Part shown: piece by piece, positions 8,903 through 21,338 of the stretch
Position numbering within the stretch: position 1 is the stretch's first letter
How the letters are laid out: every line of letters begins with the position of its first letter
From: Seminavis robusta
Taxonomy: Eukaryota; Bacillariophyta; Bacillariophyceae; Naviculales; Naviculaceae
DNA length: 52,852 nucleotides
Assembly (NCBI GenBank): GCA_903772945.1
Contig: CAICTM010000689.1
Coordinates: 1-52,852 of the forward strand
Direction: 5' to 3'
Notes under the pieces: model-generated
Told to the model about the DNA's origin: nothing
Seen by the model: only the letters and a program-made list of their open reading frames with translations
Databases searched by the model: none
Program-made: the position numbers and the translations under genes

Positions 8903-10331
8903 TGTTGTTAGCTAGCGTGGAGAGTGTGGTGTTTGTGGTGCCAATGCGAAAGCCGATTCTCAATCGTGCCTGCGGATTGACATGGCTAACTGGGACAAGC
9001 TTTTCTTGCAACTTTTTGGTGCGAAGCTAGAAAAGGCCTGCCTTAAGTGGCAGCTTGATGGGTGACGAGTGGTTGAGGGGTGCCTTTTAGTACCGGTCGT
9101 TATGTCTGCTACCCAAATTATTAGCAAATAATTCGCGCGACACTGCGCGAATTGTTGCCCGATAACCTGGGCCAAATCTGGCTCCCAGCCAAAAACTTGT
9201 CAAGATTTTTTGTCTCAGACCGTATTAATAGATTGATTGAAGCTCGAAGCTCGCAAACAGGCTGATGGGGCTTAGCGCTCCTTGCCGGCAGCTTCAGATC
9301 TACAGTCTTACCGTAGTAGTTAGTAGTTGTTAGTTGGGAAGTGCGTGTTTGCGGATGGTTGTGTGGATTGTGGATCGATCCAAGCCCGGAGCCTCGGGCT
9401 GGACCGGACCGGACCGTACCGGAACAGCCTGGTACCGGTGGACTACAGTCGTACGGCACAGTGGCATGACGGGGGATGAGCAAAATTGCCAATAGCCCTG
9501 CATTGTAATTGATAGCGTTTTTTGTAAAAGTGTATGTGAAAAAGCGAATATTTGTTTTGGGCTGCAATTTTTCTATTGGATTAGATCGGATTGGATTGAA
9601 TTGAATTGCATTGAATTCCAGTTTACTATACAAATAACAGTACAATTTGGAAACCAATTCAATCCAATTCAATCTAATCCAATGCAATCTAATCTAATTG
9701 AATCTTGCTTCCAGCCAAAATGTTCATTTTATCCTTTTTCTGACATTCTGAGTCACTCCTGTTGAGTACACTACAGCCCTATAGCAAGATTTGCCCATCC
9801 CCACGGTTGTTTCAGAGTTCAGATAGAGCTCTTCACGGTGCACCGAAAAAAAGCTACTGAGGAGTACCGGTGTACCGGTGTACCGGTTGTATTTTTAATA
9901 GCCAGTGAAACCAAGATTAAAACAGGAAAAGGTCACAAAGAAGGAAAGTTTCGGAACTCCTTATGGACTGTTACTGCCCAATGTTCCTATTGGTTCCATT
10001 GAAATTCTTAGAGCATCCAATCCGCTCACTTGCTCATTGCAACAGCTCTCGCAACTTACAACTTGACAGTAGCTAGCTGTACAGTTTTAGCGTTTTAGCT
10101 TTTTAGCTACCAGCACCGTACAATTTTACAATTTTATGCGTGAAACCTATAAACTATTTACTATTTTAAGAACGGTGCCCAGCTCTTTATCATTGATTGA
10201 TAAAGCGACAACACGAGAACGAGAAGCTTCGCAACCATCGGGATCTTCCTTCCCTTTTGAGTTCATCTTCGCGAGCAAGTAAAGAAGTTGTTTGCTGCTG
10301 CCAAAAGAAAAGAAACAAAGTTCTGAAGGCC
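8903..10331. other. 1.4-kb intergenic spacer with AT-rich inverted repeat
   Basis: No gene is supported. About 9585-9685 holds an imperfect inverted repeat built from GGATTGAATTG-like and CAATTCAATCC-like arms. About 9395-9445 has clustered ACCGG/ACCGT motifs, and 9865-9895 has a short tandem TACCGGTG repeat. The segment 10050-10331 is the likely 5' leader and promoter of the globin gene, with TAGC/TTTAGC-rich sequence. Confidence 0.5.
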
Positions 10332-11686
10332 ATGCCAAACGCAATGTGTAAGACAACTAGACGTCGCAAGAGATCCAAGACGATGAAGAAGCCTCAAAAG
10401 ATGGACCTCTATTGCCAAGCTGTTGAGCAGGCCGCTGAGACCTGGGAGACTGTGAAGCAATTGCCAAACTACGAGGAGCTTGTGGGCGAATTGCTCTTTC
10501 GAGAGTGAGTTCGGGTTGTTCTCGGGTTTGTCTGTTTTGTGGTTGAGTTCTGCTGATCTAACTAACTACTAACTATCCTCTTGTTTTGTGGCACAGAATC
10601 TTTGAGATTGCGCCCGCAGCACTCCATTTGTATTCTTTTGGTGGCGACAAGGAGATTTCGCAAGACAACAAAGTCCCCAGTTCTGTGTTTGCATCACCTG
10701 CTTTTCTGGCTCACGCCAAAGGCGTCGTGGCCATGCTGGAGTGCGTCATCACCATGATGTTGGGCCAGGACATGGAACGGCTAGCGACATCTCTACACGC
10801 CTTGGGAAGCCGTCATGTGGACTATGGTGTCCATCCAGCACACTACAGCGTTGTGGAGACTGCCTTGCTTCGAACCTTGGCGGGTGCCCTCGGTGACCAG
10901 TGGACAGAGGATGTGAAACGAGGGTGGGCGGCAGTATTCAAGTTCATCAGCAAAGCCATGATGTCAGGGGCCGGTGCCGAACTTCAGATCATTAAGGATA
11001 GACGGCGAATGCTGGAGCGGAACAAGTCTGCCACACTGAGACTGAAAGTGATTGGAAACAGCAATGGGATCTCACGTTTGTCACGGAGTGGAGTGAGCAC
11101 TGTCAGGAGCCGACATTCCCAACCAAAGACCCGCAACACAAGTCCCAGCAGTGATCCACCCAGAATGCCTTCTCGAGGAGGAAGAGGACGACGACGCCGT
11201 CGTGGTTCCAACCTCAGCAACCATAGTGGCAGCAGCAGTGATGGCAGCAGCAGTGGTGCTCGAGTGAGTCGACGATGGTCCGATTTAAGTCCCTTTCGAG
11301 AAGACGACGAGCTGACGGCCTCCTCGTCCGAGGAAGACAGCCGGTTTCGAGAAATGGCTGTCTCCCCGAGGACAACGCAGCCTTGCAGACAGGCACCGCT
11401 GCCGGACATCATTGTCTTTCACAAGGAAGGCAGGATGAGATCCCAGGACAAAGACAAACCCGATGGCCACTCTGACCAGGCTCCCAAAAAACCGACACGG
11501 TTGGGCTCTATGGAGACTGAGGAGAATGGTGACAGCTTCTTGGTCTGCAAGGTGGAAAAGAACAGAGTCTCGCAGGACAATATGGAAATGACGGTCGACT
11601 CCACGTCCACCTACGACGATGAGCTTCTAGTGAGGGAAAACGACACCTACTGGAGAGAAGAACTCATAAAAGTGGTTCATGTGTAG
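10332..11686 (+). CDS. Globin-domain haemoprotein with Ser/Arg-rich tail, ~420 aa, two exons
   Basis: Exon 1 is 10332-10504 and exon 2 is 10597-11686. The 92-bp intron 10505-10596 starts GTGAGT, ends GCACAG and has CTAAC branch-like motifs. Splicing joins LLFR to EIFEIAP in frame. Residues ~30-185 are a globin: helix A Trp38, CD1 Phe72, a candidate distal His97 (FLAHAKG), the proximal His131 (GSRHVDYGV), then helices G-H with LLRTLAGALG and QWTEDVKRGW. The fold binds haem for O2/NO chemistry or sensing. The N-terminus is strongly basic. The last ~230 residues are low-complexity Ser/Arg/Glu-rich, unusual for a simple O2 carrier and suggestive of a regulatory or sensor role (inferred). It converges with the TPR gene 94 bp downstream. 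Confidence 0.82.
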
Positions 11687-11780
11687 GCGAGCCAGGGACT
11701 ACAGTCGCAATCTACTCCAAACAATTGACTTGCTACAGTAGCCAATCACATAAAACCAAAATTTTTATCACAAACTCTGT

Positions 11781-13547
11781 CTACGTCGATTGCTTCTCCA
11801 GTTCTGTGTTGGCAATTTCGATCAAATCTAGGGACGTTTGTGTATCCGGATGATCCGTACCCAACACTGACTCTTGAATGACAAGTGCTTCCTTGTACTT
11901 CGACAGGGCTCCGTCATAGTCACCAATTTGCTGGAGCACACCGCCCATATTTCTGTAGGTTGCTGCCACAGCAGGATGCTTCTTCCCCAATACAGACAAC
12001 CTAATGGCAAGGGATTCCCTGTACTTTGCCAATGCACCCTCGGAATCTCCCATCTTAGACAGAACCGAACCAATGTTGTGGTGTGTATGTGCCACATCAG
12101 GATGATTCTTGCCCAATACTGACTCTTCAACGGCAAGAGCCTCCTTGAACTTTGAAAAGGCTCCTTCATAGTCACCCATCACATCCAGAACAGAGCCAAT
12201 ATTGCTGCAAGATTCAGCTGCATCGGGGTGATTTTTGCCCAGCAATGACAATCTAATGCTGTGAGCTTCTGTGAATTTTGACAGAGCACCTTCATGGTCA
12301 CCCATGGCCTCAAGCACAACTCCAATGTCATTGAAAGATTGGGCCGTGTCAGGATGATTCTTGCCCACCACTGAAAATCTAATGTCAAGAGCTGTCTGAA
12401 GCATTTCCAAAGCTGTGTCATAATCACCTACCGCAAACTGTACAACTCCAATGCAGCCATAGGTGGTTGCTGTGCTCTTGTGATTTTCACTGAATGCAAA
12501 GTTACAAATGTGCAGAGCAGCTTGATGGAGTTTCATAGCTAACTCAGGTTCTCCGTTCTTTTCAACAATAACACCAACTTGGTTGCAAAAGTCCACATAT
12601 TCCTCATCGATGGTAATCTCTCTACTCTCCACCAGCTGAGTCAGGGTCCTATGCATCCATCCACGAAGCAATATGTTCACTTGGTTGTTCAGCTCATAAT
12701 ATCCTACGTCAGATTCCACTTGGCTCAGAATGGACAGCCTGTCACTTTCCACAGATGCCTTGGCGTCCTGGACCTTGGTGCTTCCCAAGGTTGCATAAAG
12801 TGCATTGACACCACTGCCCGTATCAATCACATCCTGCTCCAAAGAATCCTTCTCTTTTGGGGGCATGACAATGTCTACTTTGCATTTATCTGTGGTGTGA
12901 GCAGTGAATATCTCGAAGATGCACCAGACTCGAGTGATGTACACAGGGGAATGCCACGGAGCCATCATCGCCAACACATGCCCAATCCTCTTGACCCTTT
13001 CTCCAAAGATGGCAAAGAAATCAACCTGGGGAGGAGCTGTCATACCTGAGTTTTTCAATGCAGAATTTTCCACCACCCTATGTTGATTGACACACAGGCA
13101 GCATATCCAAATATAGGTCCTCTTTGGATTGAGTCCCTTGTGCTCGCAGAAGTCAGAAAGAGTATCCATGATATCACCAAGGCTGTAGCTCCACGAATAA
13201 CTGAGCATATGAGTTGCTTCTCCCACATGATCCTCGCCGTGCAGGCTGTGGACGTAGGCAGCGCCCATCTTTTTATCCATGGGACAGATGACATCGGCTC
13301 CCATTTTTCGGATAACACCGGCAGGGCCCTGTAGATTTTCAATCTCATAAATTTTGGAGGATTTCGAAAGAGCCTTTCCGGATGTAGCATCTTTGGATGC
13401 TGATACTAGCTCCAGAAAGTCATGTTGCAAGTTGTATACACTCACTCCCAGAAGATCCAGAGTCATTGCATTTTCCAAATCCTGGCCAGAAGCCTGATTG
13501 GGAGGCTGAGAAATCCCCTCGTTTCGCGGAGTTGGTTTCTCGGTCAT
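11781..13547 (-). CDS. TPR (kinesin-light-chain-like) protein with N-terminal HET/TIR-like domain, 588 aa
   Basis: The start is ATG at 13545-13547; the frame upstream has no ATG before a stop. Residues ~80-250 contain MLSYSW (about 113-119), YIWICCLCVNQ (ending near 155), then RVWCIFE. That pattern resembles HET or TIR-like alpha/beta domains, but the assignment is tentative. Residues ~330-565 hold five 42-residue TPR units, each with (N/K/D)HPD-type starts, GD..GAL.K(Y/F).EAL and VLGK ends. They are also visible as a 126-bp period in the DNA. TPR arrays bind proteins. HET/TIR domains joined to TPRs are typical of NLR-like and signalling proteins, so a sensing or scaffold role is inferred. 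I did not recognise a named orthologue. Confidence 0.8.
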   Translation of the reverse strand: MTEKPTPRNEGISQPPNQASGQDLENAMTLDLLGVSVYNLQHDFLELVSASKDATSGKALSKSSKIYEIENLQGPAGVIRKMGADVICPMDKKMGAAYVHSLHGEDHVGEATHMLSYSWSYSLGDIMDTLSDFCEHKGLNPKRTYIWICCLCVNQHRVVENSALKNSGMTAPPQVDFFAIFGERVKRIGHVLAMMAPWHSPVYITRVWCIFEIFTAHTTDKCKVDIVMPPKEKDSLEQDVIDTGSGVNALYATLGSTKVQDAKASVESDRLSILSQVESDVGYYELNNQVNILLRGWMHRTLTQLVESREITIDEEYVDFCNQVGVIVEKNGEPELAMKLHQAALHICNFAFSENHKSTATTYGCIGVVQFAVGDYDTALEMLQTALDIRFSVVGKNHPDTAQSFNDIGVVLEAMGDHEGALSKFTEAHSIRLSLLGKNHPDAAESCSNIGSVLDVMGDYEGAFSKFKEALAVEESVLGKNHPDVAHTHHNIGSVLSKMGDSEGALAKYRESLAIRLSVLGKKHPAVAATYRNMGGVLQQIGDYDGALSKYKEALVIQESVLGTDHPDTQTSLDLIEIANTELEKQST

Positions 13548-14044
13548 CCCTGGGCCAACCGAAGGAGGAAAGGGTGGCAATGAATGAGGTCAGGGGAAGG
13601 AGAATGGATCAAAGGACAAAGACAAGTTAGATCAAGAGCGCTTGGTTACCCCGATTCTATTCACCATTATCCTGTATTAGTACACAAGTTCAACTAGTAC
13701 TGGAAACGGAGACGACCCAGGGGGCATATGAATAGTAGCTTTCCAACCACCACTTCCATGCTTCCAAGGGCTGCTTGCTTTGTTGCATGTGTGAAGAATT
13801 GTTTGCTTTTAGAAGGAGTTGATGGAGACATGCCCCCAGACGTCCATCGCTGAACCCTGCAGGGGGCGGTGGGCCATCTATGGGTTGTCAGTGATCATGG
13901 GCGAACTTGATACCCATTCCCAATCATATACCGGCGCACAGTCGTGCATTGACACCAACGTCGCTTTCTACAGATCCAAAACTCGTCTCAATAATTCGAA
14001 GATACAACCGTAACAAAATCAACGAAGAAAGCAAATAGCCGAAT
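13548..14044. other. Divergent intergenic region
   Basis: About 500 bp lie between the oppositely oriented TPR and ankyrin genes, so the segment must hold both promoters. No convincing ORF, long repeat or recognised core motif was seen. Confidence 0.4.
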
Positions 14045-17000
14045 ATGAAGTGCAGCGAGATTACAGATGATGGCAGTTTGTCCGCCCCCCGTGCCCTTTG
14101 GTGTGATGATTACATGTTTGGTCCCAACCAAGCTCTGTCTCTTGCCATGTGCCCCGAAGAGCTGTTGCTAGGCGCCACAGGGCGAGAGCGCATCGAAGAA
14201 TCCATGCAGGGCGTCACTCGCCCGGTTATTGAGGATATTGATGGGGTGAGTGATTCATCTCGTCGGATAGACAGACACAAGTGGCGGAAGTCTTGCTAAC
14301 TATTTTATCGCGTGTCCTTTGACAGTTCGGGCAGAAGCCCACCAGAGGACAATGCTACGACATGAATCTATTGATGGTGGCCGCTAGTGAGGGCTCGACC
14401 ACAATTCTCAAGTGTTGGATCCAAGAATTTGGTATGGATCCCAATGTCAACCGGAATTCTGAACTTTGGAGTCCACTGATACACGCGTTGGCATTCGGAA
14501 AGAAAGATAATTTTGATTTTTTGATGAAGGTCTCAGATATTGGTCTGCCAGAGGCCGCGGCGTTGGGCATGGCAGATGTCGTCCCCAATATGATTGCCGA
14601 CTACAACCAACTCCCAGCCGAAAAGAAATGGTACGGTCTCTCCGGTGAAGAGGTCGCCCTCATTTTCTCTGGCCTCTCCGGCGACGTGGACTGGGTCCTA
14701 AGTCTGGCGAAAGCATGTGATGACTTCAATGCAGGCCATAACAAACCGACAGGCAACGTCGTCAAGATGGCCATCTTTAGCGGCAATGTCGACTTGGTGC
14801 GCAAGCTTGTCGTGGAGTGTGGGGTGATATTGGACTCGCCCCACAACCTACGAGATCCAGCTTTTTGGGCGTTGACTTGTCTCCCCATGCTCAAGTTTCT
14901 GATTGAGGAGCTCAAGACAAGCACCCTGGATGTATTGTCTCCGAGCGGGTGCAGCCTCCTGGAATCTGCCTTGTTGGACCGACAAAACACAGCTGCCGAG
15001 TACTTGCTCGAACAGAGGTCTCCCACCGAGTGGTCCTATTTGACCCAGAATAACTTGTTGAGCCAGTCTATTGGGAAGTGGAACTGTCTCAGTGGGCAGC
15101 TGCTGCCAATGATTAACAGTGGCAACGTCCAGGAGGTCCTGAGGGTTTCCCTCCGTCATGCCAGGTTGGATATTGTGCAGGTTTGTCTTGAAGAGAAGGG
15201 CGGGAGCCTTGACAAGACACCCAAGAAAAACTTCTGCACTTTTTTAGAGGAGGCCGTTTCTTCTGGTTCAGTCCGTACTGTGCAGTATGTGCTGCAGAAC
15301 GCTTCTGAAGAGTTGATAGAGTATGTCCACAGCAACGGGTACAATGCTCTTGTTGCTGCTTCCAGATTGGGGAGAGAGGTCTTTGAAGCGTTGGCTGCTC
15401 GCTTTCCCAACAGGCTTAATGAACTTGTTTGGAGCGGAATGTCGCTGCTGATGATTGCGGCTTGCGACTGCGCTGGAAGTGTAATGGATGCTATTTTGGA
15501 CGAGGAGTTTTACGAGGCCAAGTGCAGGGACAAAGTGATGGACGCCAACACCAAATGTGACAACGGGAGGACCGCTCTCTGGTGTGCTGTGCGATCTGGG
15601 GTGGTCGCTAATGTTGAGAAGATTTTGCAACGAAAGGAATACTTGAAGCTGAAAGAACTTGACGATGCCAAGAGCATCAACACTTTGTTTCGGTTGGCGA
15701 GCCGACAAACTACCTTCGCAAGTCTCATTGCATGTTTTCATCACCACGGAATGACTTACACGGGAAACGATGGCGACGACACCGACGCAACAAGCCTGGC
15801 GATGACCGCTGCCGAGAGCGGCGCGTTGTTGCAAGTGGAGGATCCAAAAGCCGAGTTGGCGAAGCTTTGTGAATTAGACGAATCTGTGGGGCTTTCAGCC
15901 CCAAAGGATCTTCTCATGTGCGAAGTGCTTCGGAGTGCCCCGGAGTGGGCGGTGAACCACGGCACACTTGCCCATCTGATCAAGGAGTGCTTTCTTGATG
16001 ATGAGGAAATGTGGCGGGATGAGAAAGGTTCCGCCCTGAAGTTCCGAACAGCCTACAATTTGGCTTTGACGCGGTGCGACTATGAGACAGTTGAAAACTT
16101 CGAATGGCACCCATTGTTCAGTACAGCAAATTGCCAGAGGACGCCAAGTCAGAAAGCTTTTCTTGCGTTCAATGGCAAGCGCAAGGAAAAAATGGCCCAC
16201 CCGTCCGTCACGACCAGGCGAAACAACTTTTTGGTGTGGCTTTTCAGAGGCACCAAGCGGGGCGACCCGATGGAGACTGAAAATTGGGGCCTCGAAGACG
16301 AAGCAACCCCGTTCGCCATGTTGGAAAGCCTCGTTCTAGCCGAAGTCTTTATCGAACCGGCCGAGGAGTTGACCAGTGACGGGCCCCGAAATGTCGCGCG
16401 GCGCTGTAACGATGAACAACTGAAGTCGCTAGTGCAACTGTGCGCAAAGTCTTGCCAACTGGAAAACATGAAGGTTCTCGCCGAGGCTCTCGATGGCCGG
16501 GCCGCACTCGAGCTATGCGACTGCAAGGGCAACGGCGGCAACAAAAGCCTGGTTCATGTCGCCCTGGGGAACCAGACGGTGTCGGATCAAGCGGAATCTA
16601 ATCGGCTGCCTCTGATCCGGTGGCTGGTTGAGTCTGGCGTGGATCTCGCCGGAACCGACAAAGAAGGAGAAAGTGCACTCATGAAGTCCGCCGCCATGGG
16701 CAACATTAAGGCCTTCGCATGGATTGCCGATGCGCTCGGGACCGAGGCTTTGCAACACCGGGACAATCACGACAACAATATCCTTAGCTTCGCCATCAAA
16801 GGAGGCCGGATTGATATTGTGATGCGCTGTGTGGAAGTCGTTGGTTGCGACGCCTGTGGGTCCCACGGCGAAACTGCCCTGCACTGCGCCGTGGCGTGTG
16901 GCAAGTCCTGGATCGCTCGATACCTGGTGGAGGTCGCCAGAGTCGATGTGCACGCTTGTGATGCATCCAACAGGTGCGTGCTGCAAAGTGCATATCCCAT

Positions 17001-20000
17001 CCATTTTGGGTCTTCACTCACCGATCAGCTTTTCCTTTCTCCCAGGTCCGTCATTGATTATCTTCAGTTCCAAGACGACAATGTACTGGAAGAGTATATC
17101 GAGGGCAAGACAGGCTCAAAAGCCGCGTCAAGGCCCAAAACAAACATCCAAACGGTGCAAGGGTGGTTGGAGGAAGTCGGCAAGAAGTCAGGAAGCACGC
17201 TTCGACTCAACCAATCTGGGCTGTGCGCTCTTGAGTATCAAGGCCACGTCATCGTTATCGAACTACCAAAGGACACAGCCAACCTTTACGTGTATTGTGC
17301 CTTCAACGAGGCAGAGTTCGACATAAGAGCTGACTCCCACAAAACTCTTTTCAGGGGCTTTGACGACGGGCTCTACACAAAGTTCTGCCCGTCGATTGAC
17401 AACAAAAGCAACGATGTTGTGATTTCGGTGCTGGTGCGGGTGGCAGAATCAACGGCGAATGGCTTCATACAGAAGCTAGAAGATTTCATTGATGACGTTG
17501 TGTTCGTGGCTGAGCGGCTCAAAGCAGTCGCCGCAAAGCGCTACGTCAGGCAAGCATTGGTCTCGCTGCCTTCCCACGACCCAAGAGCAGATGAAATGCA
17601 AGACACCACAAAGATCTTGCAGGGGGTCGAGGAATACATGGTCGAGCCCAAACAAAGGCGCCTTCCACTCAGTGGGCCGGATCTCTCGACTGTCAAGGAA
17701 TCTCTCCAGTGCCAGCTGGATGAACTTAATCGCATAATCAGAGGCGGTTCATTGAGAGTGAACGAGGCAGGCCAATGCGCCTTCAACTACGAACACCTCA
17801 CGATTGTTTTGCAACCATCCAAGACGCCGCAGAAACTGCTATGGACAGTTGTGCTTTGGACAGTTAGCTCGGATGGCCCCATAACAGAGGATTTGCGGAT
17901 GCGAGTGTTGAAGATGAACTACCTCCAAACAGACACGAAAGGTGGCACAATCATCGAGACTGGAACACCGGGAGTCGAGGAGCTGTCTTTCGTCTACGAA
18001 GACCGCGTCGACCTCCCCCCAGATGTCTTTCGCAATATGCTCGAGAACATTATCGACAAGTCGCTTGACCTTCACAAGGCTTTGCGAGAGACCGAGTTGG
18101 CAGCAAAGGAAAAATCGAGCCTCGAGGGCGAAATCAGGTCGAGGAAGGTCACCTTACTGAACGCCATGCGCCTTGGTGACTACAACATCTTGGATCGGGT
18201 CCTGGCTGAGGCCCCAACCCGCGAAGTCTGTGACCGTTTGGAGCAGCTCGCGTTGCTGGTGCTTGACACGGGTTCGATGGACTTCTGGTCCATGTTTTTG
18301 GGTTCGATGATGAATCGTGCAGAGTCGACCTCAAGGGTGTCCATGGAAGAGCTCCAAACCACGATCCTAAAGCTCGTCTTGGGAAGGGACATGTTCAGTG
18401 AATCTATCCTATCTGATCTCATAGATGGCAAATCGAAGTTCGTTCTGGATCTAGGCTTCATGCATCACATATTCAGCTCGGCAACTTTGATCCGGAAGGG
18501 CAGAGCAGCCTCAACAGCACAGAAGGTGTTGGACGAGGCCACCCGAAAGGGCGTTTCTTTTGAGAATGACGAGGTTCACCTCAAGAAGTGGAACAACTAC
18601 GCCTCCACCGCAATCTACACGGGTGCGGAAATTGGTGAAGGAAAAGAAGTAATCACATGCTTGGAATGGATATTCGAGAGGACCAAACCGGGCGACCTGG
18701 ACGGAGAAACAGAGGTTCGCACGCTGCTGCACCAGTGCGCATCGTCTGGACAAATTCCGTTGGTGGACTTCATGTTGGGCCGCCTACCACACCTCACGTT
18801 GGACGAAGAGTGTTTGGTTTGGGCCTCGAGGCAAGAAAAGTTGCCTCTCGTTCGATGGATCCTGGACCGTGCTGGCGACAGCGTACCGCGAGCAAAGGCG
18901 GCGATTGTTTCTGCGGCGGCATCCGGCAGCACGGATATTTTGAGAGCACTGGGGGTGGGGAGTGAGGCAGCGACCCAAGACGAAAGAGAACAAAACGAGG
19001 GCAGTGAAACAGCGCCCAAAGGCACCGGGGAGCAATCCAACGAGGATCGGAAGCCGCCGCGCGAGACCCAAACAGCTCTCAACGATGCCGCAAAAAACGC
19101 AATAGGACGAGGCAACGCGGAAGTGCTCGCATTCATCCTCGAAGACCCCAGGTTTTTAGGGGCCTATGTGAACCGTCTCTTGGAAGATGCGGTCATGTGC
19201 AGCGATCCTACGACGACCGTCGAAACTATCGTTGCTTCGCGGGTCGCTCGATCGCAAGCGTACGCCATGCAGGTCCCTTGGCAAGCTCAGGCCACCGCCA
19301 AGAGGAAACTTGTGCTGCCGATCCTTCAGGTCGCAAAAAAGCATCGTCTCCCAGAAGAGATCAGTGCCCTCGTGCATTCCTTTGCTTCGCCCAAGTTCGA
19401 GGAATCGCCAATCATCCGATCGACACAAGAACTAAGGGACCAGAATGTCCTCGCCCAGCTCGAACGTGACCTGGGCTTGACCAAAGGCACCATCACCAGC
19501 CGCAATGCGAACGACAACCTTGTGTTCGATATGGCGAAGATTGGAATCCTCGAGATGTTCCCAGAGGAACGAACGTTCAACTTGACGAAGTTCTTCGAAT
19601 TTAAAAAGGGCGAGTTCCAAACAACCGCGGAAGATCTCTTGGAGTTGTCCCGAGCTTTGCCTGGGTGTTTCATCTCCACGACCAACAAACAGCTTGGGAT
19701 GAGCCTTCGTTGTGTACATCGGTTTCGTGGCGATGGAATCCGTTACCACGAACTGAGGAAGATTGTTGTTTCTTTCCGTCGCTGCTCGAATGCCGTCAGT
19801 TCAGTGGTTTCTCATGCGAGGAAATTCAAGTTGCTCGCTTCTGTTTCTAGTCTCGGTGTCTTTGTGCCGGAGATGCTACAGTTCAAAAAGGCTGGACGCC
19901 AAACAAGGAAGGTAGCGGCACGCGGCAGAACCTTTTCAGAAACTTGGTTTGCTAACCGTGGGCTTGTTCTGGTCACAACGCCCATGGACCGCCAAGCTGC

Positions 20001-20172
20001 CGACCGCTACGAGCTCCTCAGCGCAAATGCGTCGGCTGGCGAGGCAAAATCAGACGGGGCATTCTTCTTTATGGACAAGCGTGGTGTCATTCAGGTCGGA
20101 GTTTACAGTAGCGACCGGGATGCTGCGAACGACGACAACAGAGCTGCGCTCATAGCAAGGGCGCAGTTCTGA
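14045..20172 (+). CDS. Giant ankyrin-repeat protein with two CesT-like domains, ~2015 aa, two exons
   Basis: Exon 1 is 14045-14245 (67 codons) and exon 2 is 14326-20172. The 80-bp intron has GTGAGT and TTTGACAG ends, phase 0, joining EDIDG to FGQKP. Residues ~80-990 are diverged ankyrin repeats (LLMVAASEG, GETALHCAVACGKSWIARYLV). Two tandem domains near 1010-1135 and 1190-1320 look like type III secretion chaperones of the CesT family: LRLNQSGLCALEY...VIELP and LRVNEAGQCAFNY...MNYLQTDTKGGTI, each with a final helix (FIDDVVFVAERL; NIIDKSLDLHKAL). More ankyrin-like helices follow (~1350-1750). The C-terminus is unassigned (FFFMDKRGVIQVGVY). The protein is probably a cytosolic scaffold. The CesT call is by eye and needs a profile search. 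Confidence 0.78.
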
Positions 20173-21338
20173 CGAGCCGTGAGAAGAGAAGTAGCCCTCA
20201 TCTGCTTGTTCCGGTGGCGTCGGCAGGACAAGGAGGAGGACGACGACAAGCCACCCCATTCAACACAAGAAGCCCTTTAATAACAACGACTGATTTCCTT
20301 TCCAAAATAGCGTAGAGGCTGTATGATTTAGCCACCGTGCCAGATTCGTTTGAACAAATCCCGTCCCCGATGATGAGTTTGGGTTTCCCCGCTGGCAAGT
20401 CAGGCTTGATCCGGAGGGAGCCCTCATTGCTTCCAGACTTCTCCAGCAAGATTTTGTCCAGAGCAAGCTTCGAGACTCGGTTGCTCTATGCCATAGACAT
20501 CCCAAACATAGCGATGATACCGGTATCGTAATGGGTTCGGACTTGTCTGGTCACTCACATGGGGGTGCTCTTGAGCCTGTGAAGCTGCAACGCCAGAAAT
20601 TCAGTCCTTTTTATACAAAGAATTTATTCATATCAGGTATTCTTGCCCAGAGGCAGAAAGCAAGTCGATGAGGTTCTTACCGATGGCTGCTTGTTGCTAA
20701 TTGCAAACTAATAAGCTACACTGTGACGCTTTCACGAGCTAAACGAATATTTGTCACCCATTGTGGGTTCCATTCTTTTGATTAGACTCTCTAGCTAGCT
20801 GACCGTTCAAAGGCCGCAAAAAGGTGGTATCACCGTGCCCTGTAGCTTGCCAGATGCAGAACGTCAATCAAGATTGCTTGTGCGGACAAGCGTATTTGTG
20901 CTGTACATCGTTCTAGCTAGTGCCGGTACGTCGTACGTACTGGTACCGGCACAGTGTGATCGAATTTGAATTGATCGAATGCTGCAATTCGAAACATTAA
21001 CAAGCATTCGATCAGTGACTCAACCCAGGACTTGAACTTCAACCAAAAAGGATCGGCGGACAAAGCTCGAAGTGGAGGGATCAGAACTTCCTTCCAACGA
21101 AGCTTCAACTGCTAGCTAGCTGTAGTACTCTAGCTAGCTGTAGTACTCTAGCTAGTAGGCTCGTAATCCCAGGTACCAGCCATGAAGATATCTAGCTGGC
21201 CAGTCCAGTAAAAGTTGCGGGATAATCATCAAAACTGTTCTATCTTAGTGTTAAGCATAGCTATGTGTGCAGTATGGAAGCAGAAACTTGTGTAGTGTAC
21301 AGAGGGAGCAGGAACCTTCCTTTGGAGATCGTCCGAAC
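20173..21338. other. 1.2-kb convergent spacer with palindromes
   Basis: No gene is supported. A perfect inverted repeat lies at 20920-20952 (arms GTGCCGGTAC and GTACCGGCAC, central CGTACG). The segment 21110-21160 is a short tandem array of TAGCTAGCTGTAGTACTC-type units. It separates the 3' ends of the ankyrin and bilin reductase genes. Confidence 0.5.

Noticed and set aside
9121..9687. 188-codon minus-strand frame
   Set aside because: It runs through an AT-rich inverted repeat and a GC-poor spacer, is low in protein-like patterns and starts inside the repeat (Asn/Ile/Trp periodicity).
13548..13580. Longer start of the TPR protein
   Set aside because: The upstream extension begins with TTG, not ATG, and the first ATG at 13547 gives a sensible N-terminus.
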